Source of the DNA: Bradyrhizobium sp. Ash2021
Lineage (GTDB): Bacteria; Pseudomonadota; Alphaproteobacteria; Rhizobiales; Xanthobacteraceae
Length of the DNA: 64,000 nucleotides
Direction: 5' to 3'
Assembly (NCBI RefSeq): GCF_031202265.1
Contig: NZ_CP100604.1
Location: 3,702,501 to 3,766,500 of the forward strand
Shown here: piece after piece, positions 51,738 through 60,335 of the stretch
How positions within the stretch are numbered: the first letter of the stretch is position 1
Layout of the letters: each line of letters starts with the position of its first letter
Program-made: the position numbers and the translations under genes
Notes under the pieces: model-generated
The model's database searches: none
What the model was told of the DNA's origin: nothing
Seen by the model: the letters and a program-made list of their open reading frames with translations, nothing else

Positions 51738-52427
51738 TCAGGCGTCCATGTTCCGCAGGCGCTGGCGGTTGCGCAGCACGATCTGCCTTGCGCCTGAAAA
51801 TCCCAACACGCCCTCGCCATGGAGCTGTGAAAGCGCCCGTGACACCGTCTCCAGCGTCAGTCCGAGATAATCGCCGATGTCGCGGCGGCACATCGGCAGC
51901 GCCATCATCCCGGCGACGGCGAGGCGGCGATCCATCTCGAGCAGGAAGTTCGCGACGCGTTCCATCGCGCTTTTGCGCCCGAGCAGCAGCATGTGATCTT
52001 CCGCATGCCGGAGCTCGCCGGCCGTCATGCTCCAGAGCTTGCGCGCGACCCGGACATCGACGCCCGCCGCCTGCTCGAGGCTGCTGCGTTTTACCAGGCG
52101 CACGGTGGTATCGATGATGGCTTCCGCCGCGAGGCGGTGGTTGTTGCCCGATTCCAGTCCGAAGATGTCGCCCGGCAGATGAAACGTGCCGATCTGGCGT
52201 CGCCCATCGGAAAGCAGCTTGTAGGTCCGAACCGCGCCGCGGATGATCTGATAGACATATTCGGCCGGTTCATCCTCGCCGTAGATCTCCTCGTCCTTCC
52301 GGTACGAAAACTCCGTCGCCACCACGCCGGCATGCCCGGTCAGGGCGCAGAACTGGTCAGGACTGGCAGGGGGAACCGGAACAACCTGGGTGGAGCCAAT
52401 TGAGGTGTTGAGCGATTGGGTGAACAT
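51738..52427 (-). CDS. fixK: FixK2-type CRP/FNR regulator
   Basis: A 229-residue regulator with a cyclic-nucleotide-like sensor domain (EIYGEDEPAEYVYQIIRGAV, FHLPGDIFGLESG) and C-terminal helix-turn-helix (RRDIGDYLGLTLETVSRALS). It lacks the N-terminal Cys cluster of FNR, so it does not sense oxygen through an Fe-S cluster. Cys180 in LPMCRRDIGDY corresponds to Cys183 of B. japonicum FixK2, the redox-sensitive residue beside DNA. It activates microaerobic genes through TTGA-N6-TCAA boxes, seven or eight of which are visible in the neighbouring 12 kb. FixJ should activate its transcription. Confidence 0.93.
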   Translation of the reverse strand: MFTQSLNTSIGSTQVVPVPPASPDQFCALTGHAGVVATEFSYRKDEEIYGEDEPAEYVYQIIRGAVRTYKLLSDGRRQIGTFHLPGDIFGLESGNNHRLAAEAIIDTTVRLVKRSSLEQAAGVDVRVARKLWSMTAGELRHAEDHMLLLGRKSAMERVANFLLEMDRRLAVAGMMALPMCRRDIGDYLGLTLETVSRALSQLHGEGVLGFSGARQIVLRNRQRLRNMDA

Positions 52428-52512
52428 GAGCCATCTCCGTTGCGGCGATGACCAATTTCTACGCGGGGCGATCCGGTCTGAAAATTTCGCTCAATATCTT
52501 AAGGCGAACACC

Positions 52513-52525
52513 CTAAGTAGTTTAC
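52513..52525 (-). promoter_or_regulatory. candidate FixJ site in the fixK promoter
   Basis: CTAAGTAGTTTAC, 86-98 bp upstream of the fixK start, resembles the GTAAGTA-type FixJ recognition sequence. The match is approximate. Confidence 0.35.
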
Positions 52526-52546
52526 CGGAGGCCAGGGCGTGCAAGC

Positions 52547-52942
52547 TCAGGGAGCCGCGGGCGGGCCTTCCCGAATCGCGCCCCTGATGCGGCCAACGAG
52601 ACTTTCTTCGAGATGGGGCTTCAGCAGCACGTGGTGTATGCCGACAGCCGCGGCTTTTTCCTGAATATTTTCATCGGGATAGCCGGTAATCAGAATGATC
52701 GGGGCGCCGATGAGACGGTTTCTCAGCCGGTTCGCCAGGTCGATGCCACTCATGGCCGGCATCTTGTAGTCGATCACGAAGCAGTCGGCCTCGCCCGCCA
52801 GGCTCCCGGTCAACAGGGCGGCGCCACTGCGAAAAGTCCGAACGTCGAAACCGTCGGTTTCAAGCAGGAATCGCAGCGATCCGAGGACGCCGGTGTCGTC
52901 GTCAACAACATAGACAACAGGTGCTGAGGGTACCGAAGCCAT
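52547..52942 (-). CDS. single-domain response regulator between fixJ and fixK
   Basis: A 131-residue stand-alone receiver: acidic pair in YVVDDDTG, phospho-acceptor Asp58 in CFVIDYKMPAMSG, Thr in ILITGYPDE, Lys in HVLLKPH. It has no output domain. The same arrangement (receiver gene between fixJ and fixK2) exists in B. japonicum. It may act as a phosphate sink or protein-interaction partner of FixL. A FixK box about 76-89 bp upstream suggests feedback by FixK. Confidence 0.88.
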   Translation of the reverse strand: MASVPSAPVVYVVDDDTGVLGSLRFLLETDGFDVRTFRSGAALLTGSLAGEADCFVIDYKMPAMSGIDLANRLRNRLIGAPIILITGYPDENIQEKAAAVGIHHVLLKPHLEESLVGRIRGAIREGPPAAP

Positions 52943-53017
52943 CAGGAATCGTCGCCCGGATTGATCTGGAAATATTCATCCATTGAATGATGAAAGCCCA
53001 TTTGCGCGCGGGGCGAC

Positions 53018-53031
53018 TTGATTTTCCTCAA
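53018..53031. promoter_or_regulatory. FixK-type box for the single-domain receiver gene
   Basis: TTGAT-TTTC-CTCAA overlaps the fixJ stop codon. Its centre puts a minus-strand start near 52983, 41 bp before the receiver gene. Confidence 0.55.
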
Positions 53032-53645
53032 TCCTTGATCGCGCCGGCCCGCATCGCAAGGCGGACGAGCTCGGAGAGGCTGCCGGCCTGCATCTTGGTC
53101 ATGACGTTGGCGCGGTAGACCTCGATGGTGCGCGGGCTGATATCATACTCCCTGGCAATCAGCTTGTTCGAGAGCCCTGCGATCAGGCCCTCCATGACCT
53201 GACGCTCCCTGGGGCTGAGGCTCGCGACCCTGGCGGCTACATCCAGCGTCGCGGCCTCGCTTCGCGCGTCCGATTCAGCCTGCTTCAACGCGATATCGAT
53301 CATGCCGATCAGATGATCGTCCTCGAACGGCTTTTCGAGGAAATCGACAGCGCCCTGTTTCATCGCCTCGACGGCCAGCGGAACATCGCCGTGTCCGGTC
53401 ATGATCAGGACCGGGAATGTGTTGCGGTCCGCCTTCAGGCGCTTCAGAAGTTCGATGCCGTCGATGCCGGGCATGCGAACGTCGGAGACCACGCATCCAA
53501 AGTCGACGCCGGGAAGGGCGTCGAGAAAATGCAGGGCCGACTCGAACAGCCTGACGTTGAAGTCGGCGGCACCGAGCAGGAAATCGAGCGAATCCCGCAT
53601 CGCCTCGTCATCGTCGATGACATAAACCCTTCCTCTATGCGCCAT
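53028..53645 (-). CDS. fixJ: FixJ response regulator
   Basis: A 205-residue regulator: receiver with Asp55 in [13 protein letters not shown], Thr in [11 protein letters not shown], Lys in VDFLEKPF; then a LuxR-type DNA-binding domain ([34 protein letters not shown]). It is phosphorylated by FixL at low oxygen and activates fixK. Its ATG overlaps the end of fixL by 11 bp, so the pair is translated together. Confidence 0.96.
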   Translation of the reverse strand: MAHRGRVYVIDDDEAMRDSLDFLLGAADFNVRLFESALHFLDALPGVDFGCVVSDVRMPGIDGIELLKRLKADRNTFPVLIMTGHGDVPLAVEAMKQGAVDFLEKPFEDDHLIGMIDIALKQAESDARSEAATLDVAARVASLSPRERQVMEGLIAGLSNKLIAREYDISPRTIEVYRANVMTKMQAGSLSELVRLAMRAGAIKD

Positions 53646-55170
53646 CTGTCAAACTCTCGCTCGATGCTGCCGGCAGCGTGAAGCGAAACGTCGCGCCACC
53701 CGCAGGATTGCCTTCGGCCCACATCCGGCCGCCATGCGCCTCGATGATCGAGCGGCTGATCGACAGGCCCACGCCCATGCCGGTTTCCTTGGTCGTAAAG
53801 AAGGTCTGGAACAGGCATTGCTCCACGTCGTCCCCAAATCCGGATCCGGTATCGGAGACGACGATTTCGATCATATCGTCGGCAACCGGAATATTGGAAA
53901 CGGCGAGTTCGCGGCGCAACGATTGCGCCATGGCCTCGAGCGCATTGCGAAACAGATTGACCAGGACCTGCTGAATCTGGACCCGATCGACCAGCACCTG
54001 ATCGTGTAGCGAGTCAAGGTTGAAGCGAATCTGCACGCCTTGCTCCCGGGCGCCGGTCAGACCAAGCGCCCCGGCTTCCTCGATCAATTTGGAAATGCTT
54101 TCGACCCGCTTCTCGGATTCCCCTCGGGCGACGAAATCGCGAAGACGCCGAATGATCTGCCCGGCGCGGATGGCCTGTTCGGCGGCGCGGTCCAGCGCGC
54201 TTTCAATCCTTGAAATGTTGGGATCGGAGCTCGCGCTCAGCAGGCGACGCGACCCCTTCATGTAATTGCTGATCGCGGCGAGCGGCTGATTGAGTTCGTG
54301 CGCAAGCGCTGACGCCATCTCTCCCATCGCGCTCAGTCGCGAGACGTGAACGAGCTCGGATTGCAGTTCCTGAAGCCGCGCCTGGGTCTGCTGATGTTCG
54401 GTCAGATCGCGGACGAAGCCGGTGAAGTAGGGCGCTCCGCCGGATTGCATTTCACCGATCGAAAGATGCATCGGGAAGGTCGTTCCGTCCTTGCGTTGAC
54501 CGGTTACGATTCGGCCGATTCCTATGATATGCCGTTCGCCGGTCGATCGATAGCGCGCGAGATAACCGTCGTGGCGCGAGCGGTCGGGATTGGGCATCAG
54601 AATGCTGACGTTCTGGCCGATCGCTTCGCGCTCCGTGTAGCCGAATTGCCGCTCGGCGGCGCTGCTGAAGAATTGCATGATGCCGTCGCCGTCGATGACG
54701 ATCATTGCATCCGGAACGGTATCGAGGATCGACCGCAGGTGACTTTCACTTACTCTCAGTGCTTGCTCAATCTGCTTCTGATCATCGACGTCGATCATGA
54801 TTCCGCTGAGATGGCCGGGCCCTCCTTGCTCACCCCTTACGATGCTGCCGCGCGCGCGAACCCATTGGCGCGACTGCGATCGGCCGTTGACGTGGTATTG
54901 CATGTCGAAACCGCAGCCGGTCTCGACAGATTGCGCTACGCCTTGCCGGGTGCTTTCGCGCTCTTCCGGGTCAAGAAGGGAAAGGAACAGTTCGTAAGTA
55001 AGGGGCAGGTCCCGAGGTACGCCAAAGAGTGTCCTGGTCGTATCCGACCAAAGCAGCCGGTGCGTCGAAAGGTCCAGATCCCACACGCCAATGCCGGATC
55101 CTTCGATACCCAGCCGAAAACGCTCGTTTCGAACGGGATCATCTGCCGCTGGATGTATGATGGTGGTCAC
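53635..55170 (-). CDS. fixL: FixL oxygen-sensing heme histidine kinase
   Basis: A 511-residue soluble kinase. An N-terminal PAS domain (residues 15-135) precedes the heme PAS domain (about 140-255). The heme ligand His200 is in [13 protein letters not shown], and the oxygen-contacting Arg220 is in [11 protein letters not shown], both at the B. japonicum positions. The phospho-acceptor His291 is in [14 protein letters not shown]-binding boxes include [17 protein letters not shown] and [12 protein letters not shown]. Oxygen binding shuts the kinase off. No transmembrane segment is present, as in B. japonicum FixL and unlike S. meliloti. Confidence 0.97.
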   Translation of the reverse strand: MTTIIHPAADDPVRNERFRLGIEGSGIGVWDLDLSTHRLLWSDTTRTLFGVPRDLPLTYELFLSLLDPEERESTRQGVAQSVETGCGFDMQYHVNGRSQSRQWVRARGSIVRGEQGGPGHLSGIMIDVDDQKQIEQALRVSESHLRSILDTVPDAMIVIDGDGIMQFFSSAAERQFGYTEREAIGQNVSILMPNPDRSRHDGYLARYRSTGERHIIGIGRIVTGQRKDGTTFPMHLSIGEMQSGGAPYFTGFVRDLTEHQQTQARLQELQSELVHVSRLSAMGEMASALAHELNQPLAAISNYMKGSRRLLSASSDPNISRIESALDRAAEQAIRAGQIIRRLRDFVARGESEKRVESISKLIEEAGALGLTGAREQGVQIRFNLDSLHDQVLVDRVQIQQVLVNLFRNALEAMAQSLRRELAVSNIPVADDMIEIVVSDTGSGFGDDVEQCLFQTFFTTKETGMGVGLSISRSIIEAHGGRMWAEGNPAGGATFRFTLPAASSESLTDGA

Positions 55171-55307
55171 GTTCCGCCTTTATTGCCGGGCATCGCTGAA
55201 GAATACCAAGATGCCCGATGGCAAGCCACTGCTTTGCAGCAAGTCCCTGTCGGCCGAACCGGCGGGTCAGCGCCCCGCTGCTTTAGGTCAACGGCATCGT
55301 GGATTTC

Positions 55308-55321
55308 TTGATCTGCCTCAG
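55308..55321. promoter_or_regulatory. imperfect FixK-type box upstream of the universal stress gene
   Basis: TTGAT-CTGC-CTCAG differs from the pattern at the last base. It would place a start near 55356, 23 bp before the 55379 gene; on the other strand it faces fixL. Confidence 0.4.
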
Positions 55322-55378
55322 TTCCTCGCTCGACCAAACCTCCTACAAATCGTGCCACGTGGATATTCGGAGGCGGGA

Positions 55379-56209
55379 ATGAAATATGCAACGGTGATGG
55401 TCGGCATGGCGCTTGGCCAGCCAAACGACTCGCGGCTTGAAATTGCCGCGCAACTGGCTGAACGCTTCGGTGCCAGGGTAATCGGCGTTGCCGCGGCCGA
55501 GTTCACTCCGCCGCTCTATTTCACGGAAGGCGAACCGGCCCAGAGGCTGATTGATCAGGGGTGGGCCGCGGTCAAAAATCGGCTGGCGGCGCTGGAAGGC
55601 GAGTTTCGCGCCGCCATGCAAAACCGTGCGGCTGAATTGGAATGGCGCTGCGCCGAGGATTTTCCGACGCGATATGTCGTCCGGCAGGCTCGCGCCTGCG
55701 ATATCATCGTGGTCGGCGAAGCCAGCCGCGGCGCCTTGGCCGATCCTTTCGCGCAGGTCAATCCGAGCGATCTCGTGATGCAGACGGGACGCCCCCTGCT
55801 TGTCGTTCCCGAAACCTGCGACTGGCTGGACCTGCGAAGCGTCCTGGTTGCCTGGAAGGACACCGCCGAGGCGAGGCGCGCGGTCAGCGATGCGCTGCCG
55901 TTGCTTGGTCAGGCGAAGGAAGTCACCGTCGCCGAAATTGTCGAGGACGAGGCCGACCGGCCGGCGGCACTGTCGCGGGTCGGGGATGTCGTGGCGTGGC
56001 TGTCGCGGCATGGCGTGCGTGCGTCGCAACTGGTGCCCGAGCAGCGCGGCGACGCCGCCACGCAACTGGAGAGGATCGCGTCGGACGTAGGGGCTGGCGT
56101 CGTCATCGCCGGCGCTTATGGCCACTCGCGGCTGAGCGAATGGATCCTCGGGGGCGTGACGCGACGGCTCATCAATCCATCGAACCGCTGTTCCATGCTG
56201 TCACATTGA
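55379..56209 (+). CDS. tandem universal stress protein (UspA family)
   Basis: A 276-residue protein with two Usp domains. It starts at the ATG at 55379 with GGAGGCGGG before it. Domain 1 opens MKYATVMVGMALGQPNDSRL. Domain 2 ends with the nucleotide-binding motif GAYGHSRLSEWILGGVTRRL, then the less usual tail NPSNRCSMLSH. Usp proteins of this kind help survival at low oxygen or in stationary phase. It is divergent from fixL and possibly under a FixK box. Confidence 0.88.
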   Translation: MKYATVMVGMALGQPNDSRLEIAAQLAERFGARVIGVAAAEFTPPLYFTEGEPAQRLIDQGWAAVKNRLAALEGEFRAAMQNRAAELEWRCAEDFPTRYVVRQARACDIIVVGEASRGALADPFAQVNPSDLVMQTGRPLLVVPETCDWLDLRSVLVAWKDTAEARRAVSDALPLLGQAKEVTVAEIVEDEADRPAALSRVGDVVAWLSRHGVRASQLVPEQRGDAATQLERIASDVGAGVVIAGAYGHSRLSEWILGGVTRRLINPSNRCSMLSH

Positions 56210-56211
56210 TA

Positions 56212-56225
56212 TTGATCTCAATCAA
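56212..56225. promoter_or_regulatory. perfect FixK box upstream of the CBS protein gene
   Basis: TTGAT-CTCA-ATCAA is a full palindrome. Class II positioning (-41.5) predicts a start site near 56260, which decides the gene start below. Confidence 0.75.
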
Positions 56226-56281
56226 CGCCGCTGGCTCATGCCGTGCTTGAATGGAGTCGAGCCCCGACCGAGGATCACGTC

Positions 56282-56725
56282 TTGGATAGCTTTATTGACC
56301 AGATTGTCGCCGACCATATGACGCGCGACGTCAAGACGGTAGCACGCGACGTCACGCTGCGCGAACTCGGCGATCTCTTTGAAAGAGACGACTTCAACAC
56401 CTACCCGGTCGAAGAAAACGGCCAAGTCGTGGGGCTGGTGTCGAAGTTCGATCATCTTGCCTGTTTCATCTTCACCCCGGCGCACATGATGCCGCGCTAC
56501 GGTGATCTGATGAAGCGCACGGTCGCTGATGTCATGACTTCGGAATTCATCTATGTCGGGACCGACACCAGGCTCGCCAGGGTGCTTCAGCTGATGGTCG
56601 ATCATCGCATACGCAGCATGCCGGTGATCGACAACGACCAGCGGCTGGCGGGTATGATCTCACGCGAAGACGTGATACGCGCCTTGCAGCGATGCGTGGG
56701 CGCCAAGGCGCCGCTCCCCCGCTGA
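56282..56725 (+). CDS. two-CBS-domain protein under FixK control
   Basis: A 147-residue protein if read from the TTG at 56282 (preceded by GAGGA). A GTG at 56243 lies upstream of the start site expected from the FixK box and is therefore unlikely. Two CBS motifs: DHMTRDVKTVARDVTLRELG with NTYPVEENGQVVGLVSK, and DVMTSEFIYVGTDTRLARVL with RSMPVIDNDQRLAGMISRED. CBS pairs bind adenine nucleotides and regulate partner proteins. The partner is unknown. Confidence 0.84.
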   Translation: MDSFIDQIVADHMTRDVKTVARDVTLRELGDLFERDDFNTYPVEENGQVVGLVSKFDHLACFIFTPAHMMPRYGDLMKRTVADVMTSEFIYVGTDTRLARVLQLMVDHRIRSMPVIDNDQRLAGMISREDVIRALQRCVGAKAPLPR

Positions 56726-56915
56726 GGAGGTTTCCGATCTGCGGGTTAACCGATGACCAGAAGTATCAGGTTCCAGGCTTTACCTTCGACCTTGTCGCCA
56801 ACTGGTTGACAGGGAAGTCCGGCGTGCGCAATCGAAACAGCGCAAGGGCACTGGAAGGTACTCGGTCACGCCGGCGCGGCAGCCTTCAACCGCACCAGCC
56901 ATTTCGGGAGCAGGC

Positions 56916-57644
56916 TTAACTCGCCTTCGCCATGTTCGTGTCTTCCGGTGACTCCAGATACATTCCGGACATGGTGTCGACCCAGCACAGATGGTCGTGA
57001 ACCTTCTTTACACCTGCAACGTTCTCCGCTCCGACAATGGATGCCTGCCTGGAACGCTCTTCGGTGATAACGCCGCTGAGATGAACGATGCCGTCGCGCA
57101 CGACGACGTTGAGTCCGAACGGACACCAGTCGTTCTTCCCTAGGGTGTCGACGATACGGCGGCGGATATGATCGTCGTCGGCGGTCGGATCGGGGATGTC
57201 CCGGGCGAGTGTCGCGACAGCCTGTAGCAGGTTGGCACGTGACACGATACCGACGAGCTTGTCTCCGCGCATGACCGGCAGGCGCTTGACGCCATTGTTC
57301 TCCATTGTCTTCACGATTTCCTCGAGTGGCGTATCCTCGGAGATGGTCAGCGGATCTCTGGTCATGACCTCGGATATCTTGCGGCCGTGTTCATGAACGA
57401 ACTCGGTTGCCGCTTCGCCCGCGCCAAGAAGGAATTTGAGCCAGCGGCCCCGCTTGCGCTGGGTACCAATTTCGCTGCGGCGAATGAAATCGCCTTCCGA
57501 GACGATGCCAACCAGCTTTCCGGCGGCATCGACGACGGGAAGCCCGCTGATATGCCGCTGCAGCATGATGTTCGCGGCCTCGAGGATGGTAGCCTCCGGC
57601 AAGACCGAATAGACGGACCGGGTCATGATTTGATGGGCGCGCAT
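56916..57644 (-). CDS. CBS-pair plus BON domain protein
   Basis: A 242-residue protein: two CBS motifs (QIMTRSVYSVLPEATILEAA with GLPVVDAAGKLVGIVSEGDF, and EVMTRDPLTISEDTPLEEIV with KRLPVMRGDKLVGIVSRANL), then a C-terminal BON domain (IRRRIVDTLGKNDWCPFGLN, GIVHLSGVITEERSRQ). The combination suggests an adenine-nucleotide sensor that attaches to lipid or protein via BON. A FixK box 52-65 bp upstream predicts a start site at about 57661. Confidence 0.9.
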   Translation of the reverse strand: MRAHQIMTRSVYSVLPEATILEAANIMLQRHISGLPVVDAAGKLVGIVSEGDFIRRSEIGTQRKRGRWLKFLLGAGEAATEFVHEHGRKISEVMTRDPLTISEDTPLEEIVKTMENNGVKRLPVMRGDKLVGIVSRANLLQAVATLARDIPDPTADDDHIRRRIVDTLGKNDWCPFGLNVVVRDGIVHLSGVITEERSRQASIVGAENVAGVKKVHDHLCWVDTMSGMYLESPEDTNMAKAS

Positions 57645-57695
57645 GGCTAATCTCCTGTTCTGAAGCCATCATAGCGGGAGCCGGATCGAGCCCGT

Positions 57696-57709
57696 TTGAT
57701 GAGGATCAA
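57696..57709. promoter_or_regulatory. perfect FixK box between divergent genes
   Basis: TTGAT-GAGG-ATCAA. Its centre is correctly placed for both directions: minus start near 57661 (CBS-BON gene) and plus start near 57744 (alcohol dehydrogenase gene). One site may serve both. Confidence 0.75.
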
Positions 57710-57768
57710 ACTTTGGCCGCGCCGCCATGGATAGGGTACGATCGCTTGTGGTGAGGACGGCACACGCG

Positions 57769-58752
57769 ATGCACGCCATGGTTCTGACGGCGCCCGGCGC
57801 GCCGCTCCAGTTTCAGCAACGGAACGATCCGGCGCCGGGACCTGGTGCGGTCCGCATCGCGATTAGCGCCTGTGGTGTGTGCCGGACCGACCTGCATGTC
57901 GTGGATGGCGAACTGCCCGGTATCAGCTATCCCATCGTTCCCGGTCATGAGGTGGTCGGCCGGGTAGACGTGCTTGGCCCCGGGGTAGCCGCCGTCAAGA
58001 TCGGCGATCGTGTCGGGGTTCCCTGGCTCGGTTACACCTGTGGCGAATGCGCCTATTGCAGGAGCGGCCGGGAAAATCTTTGTGACCGTCCGCTGTTCAC
58101 GGGCTATACGCGCGACGGCGGTTTTGCCACACACCTCGTCGCCGACGCCCGTTACTGCTTTCCGCTCGGCGAGGCGGGCGATGACGTCGCGATCGCGCCG
58201 CTGCTCTGCGCGGGCCTGATCGGCTGGCGCTCCCTGGTCATGGCCGGAGACGGGAGGCGTCTCGGTATCTACGGTTTCGGTGCCGCCGGGCACATCATCG
58301 CCCAGGTAGCGCGCTGGCAGGGACGTTCGGTCCATGCGTTCACGCGCGAGGGTGATATCGAAGCGCAACGCCTGGCCGTTTCCATCGGCTGCGATTGGGC
58401 CGGAGGCTCGGATGAGCGGCCCTCGGTTCCGCTGGACGCCGCCATCATCTATGCGCCGGTCGGCGCGCTCGTGCCGACGGCGTTGCGCGCCGTGCGAAAG
58501 GGAGGCCGCGTCGTTTGCGCCGGGATTTACATGTCGGACATCCCTTCTTTCCCCTACAATATCCTGTGGGAGGAACGGCAGCTTCTTTCCGTAGCCAACC
58601 TCACGCGGAGCGACGGAATGGAATTCTTTGCGATCGCGGCGCAAGCGGGCATTAAGACGCATACCACCGTCTTTCCGCTGCGAGAGGCCAACGAGGTGCT
58701 GTCGAAGTTGCGGTCGGGACAGATCACCGGCGCTGCCGTGTTGCGGCCATGA
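57769..58752 (+). CDS. zinc-dependent alcohol dehydrogenase (AdhP-like)
   Basis: A 327-residue MDR enzyme. The ATG at 57769 is preferred over 57727 because the FixK-dependent start site falls between them. Catalytic zinc Cys in ACGVCRTDLHVVDG; GHEVVGRVDVLGPGV; structural zinc Cys cluster CGECAYCRSGRENLC; Rossmann motif IYGFGAAGHIIAQVARWQG. It oxidises or reduces small alcohols/aldehydes with NAD(P). It is followed by the next gene with an ATGA overlap, in a three-gene operon. Confidence 0.92.
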   Translation: MHAMVLTAPGAPLQFQQRNDPAPGPGAVRIAISACGVCRTDLHVVDGELPGISYPIVPGHEVVGRVDVLGPGVAAVKIGDRVGVPWLGYTCGECAYCRSGRENLCDRPLFTGYTRDGGFATHLVADARYCFPLGEAGDDVAIAPLLCAGLIGWRSLVMAGDGRRLGIYGFGAAGHIIAQVARWQGRSVHAFTREGDIEAQRLAVSIGCDWAGGSDERPSVPLDAAIIYAPVGALVPTALRAVRKGGRVVCAGIYMSDIPSFPYNILWEERQLLSVANLTRSDGMEFFAIAAQAGIKTHTTVFPLREANEVLSKLRSGQITGAAVLRP

Positions 58753-60335
58753 CGCTGGAACCTCCCGCCGAGGCTGAGACAGTCTCCGAAGCCGACCGTC
58801 AGGGCCGGGTACTCGGGTTTCTCGATGGCTCCCGATTTGGCGGGGCGAAAGGCGGCAGGCGGATCGACACCCACGCCTCGGTTGTCTTTCTCGGCGACGG
58901 CATCGCATTGAAGATCAAGCGCGCCGTACGATTGCCATTTCTCGATTATTCGACGCTCGAAAAACGCAGGCGCGCCTGCGAAGAGGAATTGAAAGTCAAT
59001 GCCGGCAATGCGTCGGAACTCTATCGACGCGTGGTCGCGATTACACGCCGTAACGACGGCTCCCTTGAAATCGGCGGAAGCGGAGTTCCGGTCGAATGGG
59101 CGGTCGAAATGGCGCGCTTCGACGAGGAGCGGACGCTTGATCGCCTTGCGGCGGCGCAACCGATCGAGCCGGCGCTTGCGATCGCCCTTGCCGACAAAAT
59201 CCTGCAATCGCACGACAGGGCGCCGCGCGCCGGCGGCGAGAACTGGCTCGCCTCCATCTCCCCAATCATCGACCGCAACACCGCAAAATTCCACACCGTG
59301 CGCGGGCTTGACGGCGCAGCCATCGATCGGCTCGATGCCCGCAGCCGCGATCATGTAACGATGCTTCGAACGACGTTGGCCCGTCGCGCCAGGCAAGGTT
59401 TCGTGCGGCGTTGCCATGGCGATCTCCATCTGGCCAACATTGCGCTGGTGGACGGCCGGCCGTTGCTGTTCGACGCGATCGAATTCGATCCGGACATCGC
59501 CACGACGGATATCCTCTACGATCTTGCATTTACGCTGATGGACCTGATTCATTTCGGGAATGGCGCGGCGGCAAACATTCTCTTCAATCGCTACCTCGCC
59601 GGGGCATCCGACGAAAATCTGGACGGCCTCGCCGTGTTACTGCTGTTCCTTTCGATGCGGGCGGCCATTCGGGCCCACGTGCTCTTTATGAAAAGCGAGC
59701 AGGCCGGGGGCGGAGAGGCGGCGTGGCATGACGCGAAGCAATATTTCGACCTTGCAGGACGCCTCGCCATGCCAAAGCCCCCGCTGCTGGTTGCGATTGG
59801 TGGTCTGTCCGGGACCGGGAAGTCGCTTCTGGCGCGGGGGCTTGCGGGCATCATCGAGCCCGTGCCCGGCGCAGTCATTGTCCGTTCGGATGTCGTTCGC
59901 AAACGCCTGTTTGACGTCAGCGAAACCACAGGCCTGCCGGAGACCGCCTATCAGGCCGATACCTCGCAGCGCGTCTACGACGTGCTTTCGAATACCGCGC
60001 AACGCGTTTTGGCGCAGGGCTGCTCGGTCGTCCTCGATGCCGCGTTTATGCAGGAGACCCAGCGAAAAGGGCTGTTCGATCTGGCACGCAAGCACAACGC
60101 GCATTTCGTTGGCCTGTTCCTGACCGCGGATCTTCCGACGCGGCTGGCGCGGATCGCCCAACGGAAAAACGACGCGTCGGATGCGACGCGGGACGTCGCC
60201 TTGAAGCAGGAGGCGTCGGCGATCGGCGAGATCGACTGGGATGTGGTCGATGCTTCGGGAAGCCCCGACGACACGCTGCACCGGAGCATGGCCTGGCTTT
60301 CCACGCTTGGTCCGGCCCCGCTTTATAGCCGGTGA
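58749..60335 (+). CDS. bifunctional APH-like/AAA kinase protein
   Basis: A 528-residue protein in two parts. Residues 1-335 resemble aminoglycoside/choline kinase folds (FVRRCHGDLHLANIAL catalytic loop; LLFDAIEFDPDIATTDILYD). Residues 340-515 are a P-loop kinase domain (VAIGGLSGTGKSLLARGLAG, Walker A; VVLDAAFMQETQRKG). Members are common in FixK-type or stress regulons, but no substrate is known to me. It overlaps the dehydrogenase before it and the CHAD gene after it. Confidence 0.88.
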   Translation: MTLEPPAEAETVSEADRQGRVLGFLDGSRFGGAKGGRRIDTHASVVFLGDGIALKIKRAVRLPFLDYSTLEKRRRACEEELKVNAGNASELYRRVVAITRRNDGSLEIGGSGVPVEWAVEMARFDEERTLDRLAAAQPIEPALAIALADKILQSHDRAPRAGGENWLASISPIIDRNTAKFHTVRGLDGAAIDRLDARSRDHVTMLRTTLARRARQGFVRRCHGDLHLANIALVDGRPLLFDAIEFDPDIATTDILYDLAFTLMDLIHFGNGAAANILFNRYLAGASDENLDGLAVLLLFLSMRAAIRAHVLFMKSEQAGGGEAAWHDAKQYFDLAGRLAMPKPPLLVAIGGLSGTGKSLLARGLAGIIEPVPGAVIVRSDVVRKRLFDVSETTGLPETAYQADTSQRVYDVLSNTAQRVLAQGCSVVLDAAFMQETQRKGLFDLARKHNAHFVGLFLTADLPTRLARIAQRKNDASDATRDVALKQEASAIGEIDWDVVDASGSPDDTLHRSMAWLSTLGPAPLYSR

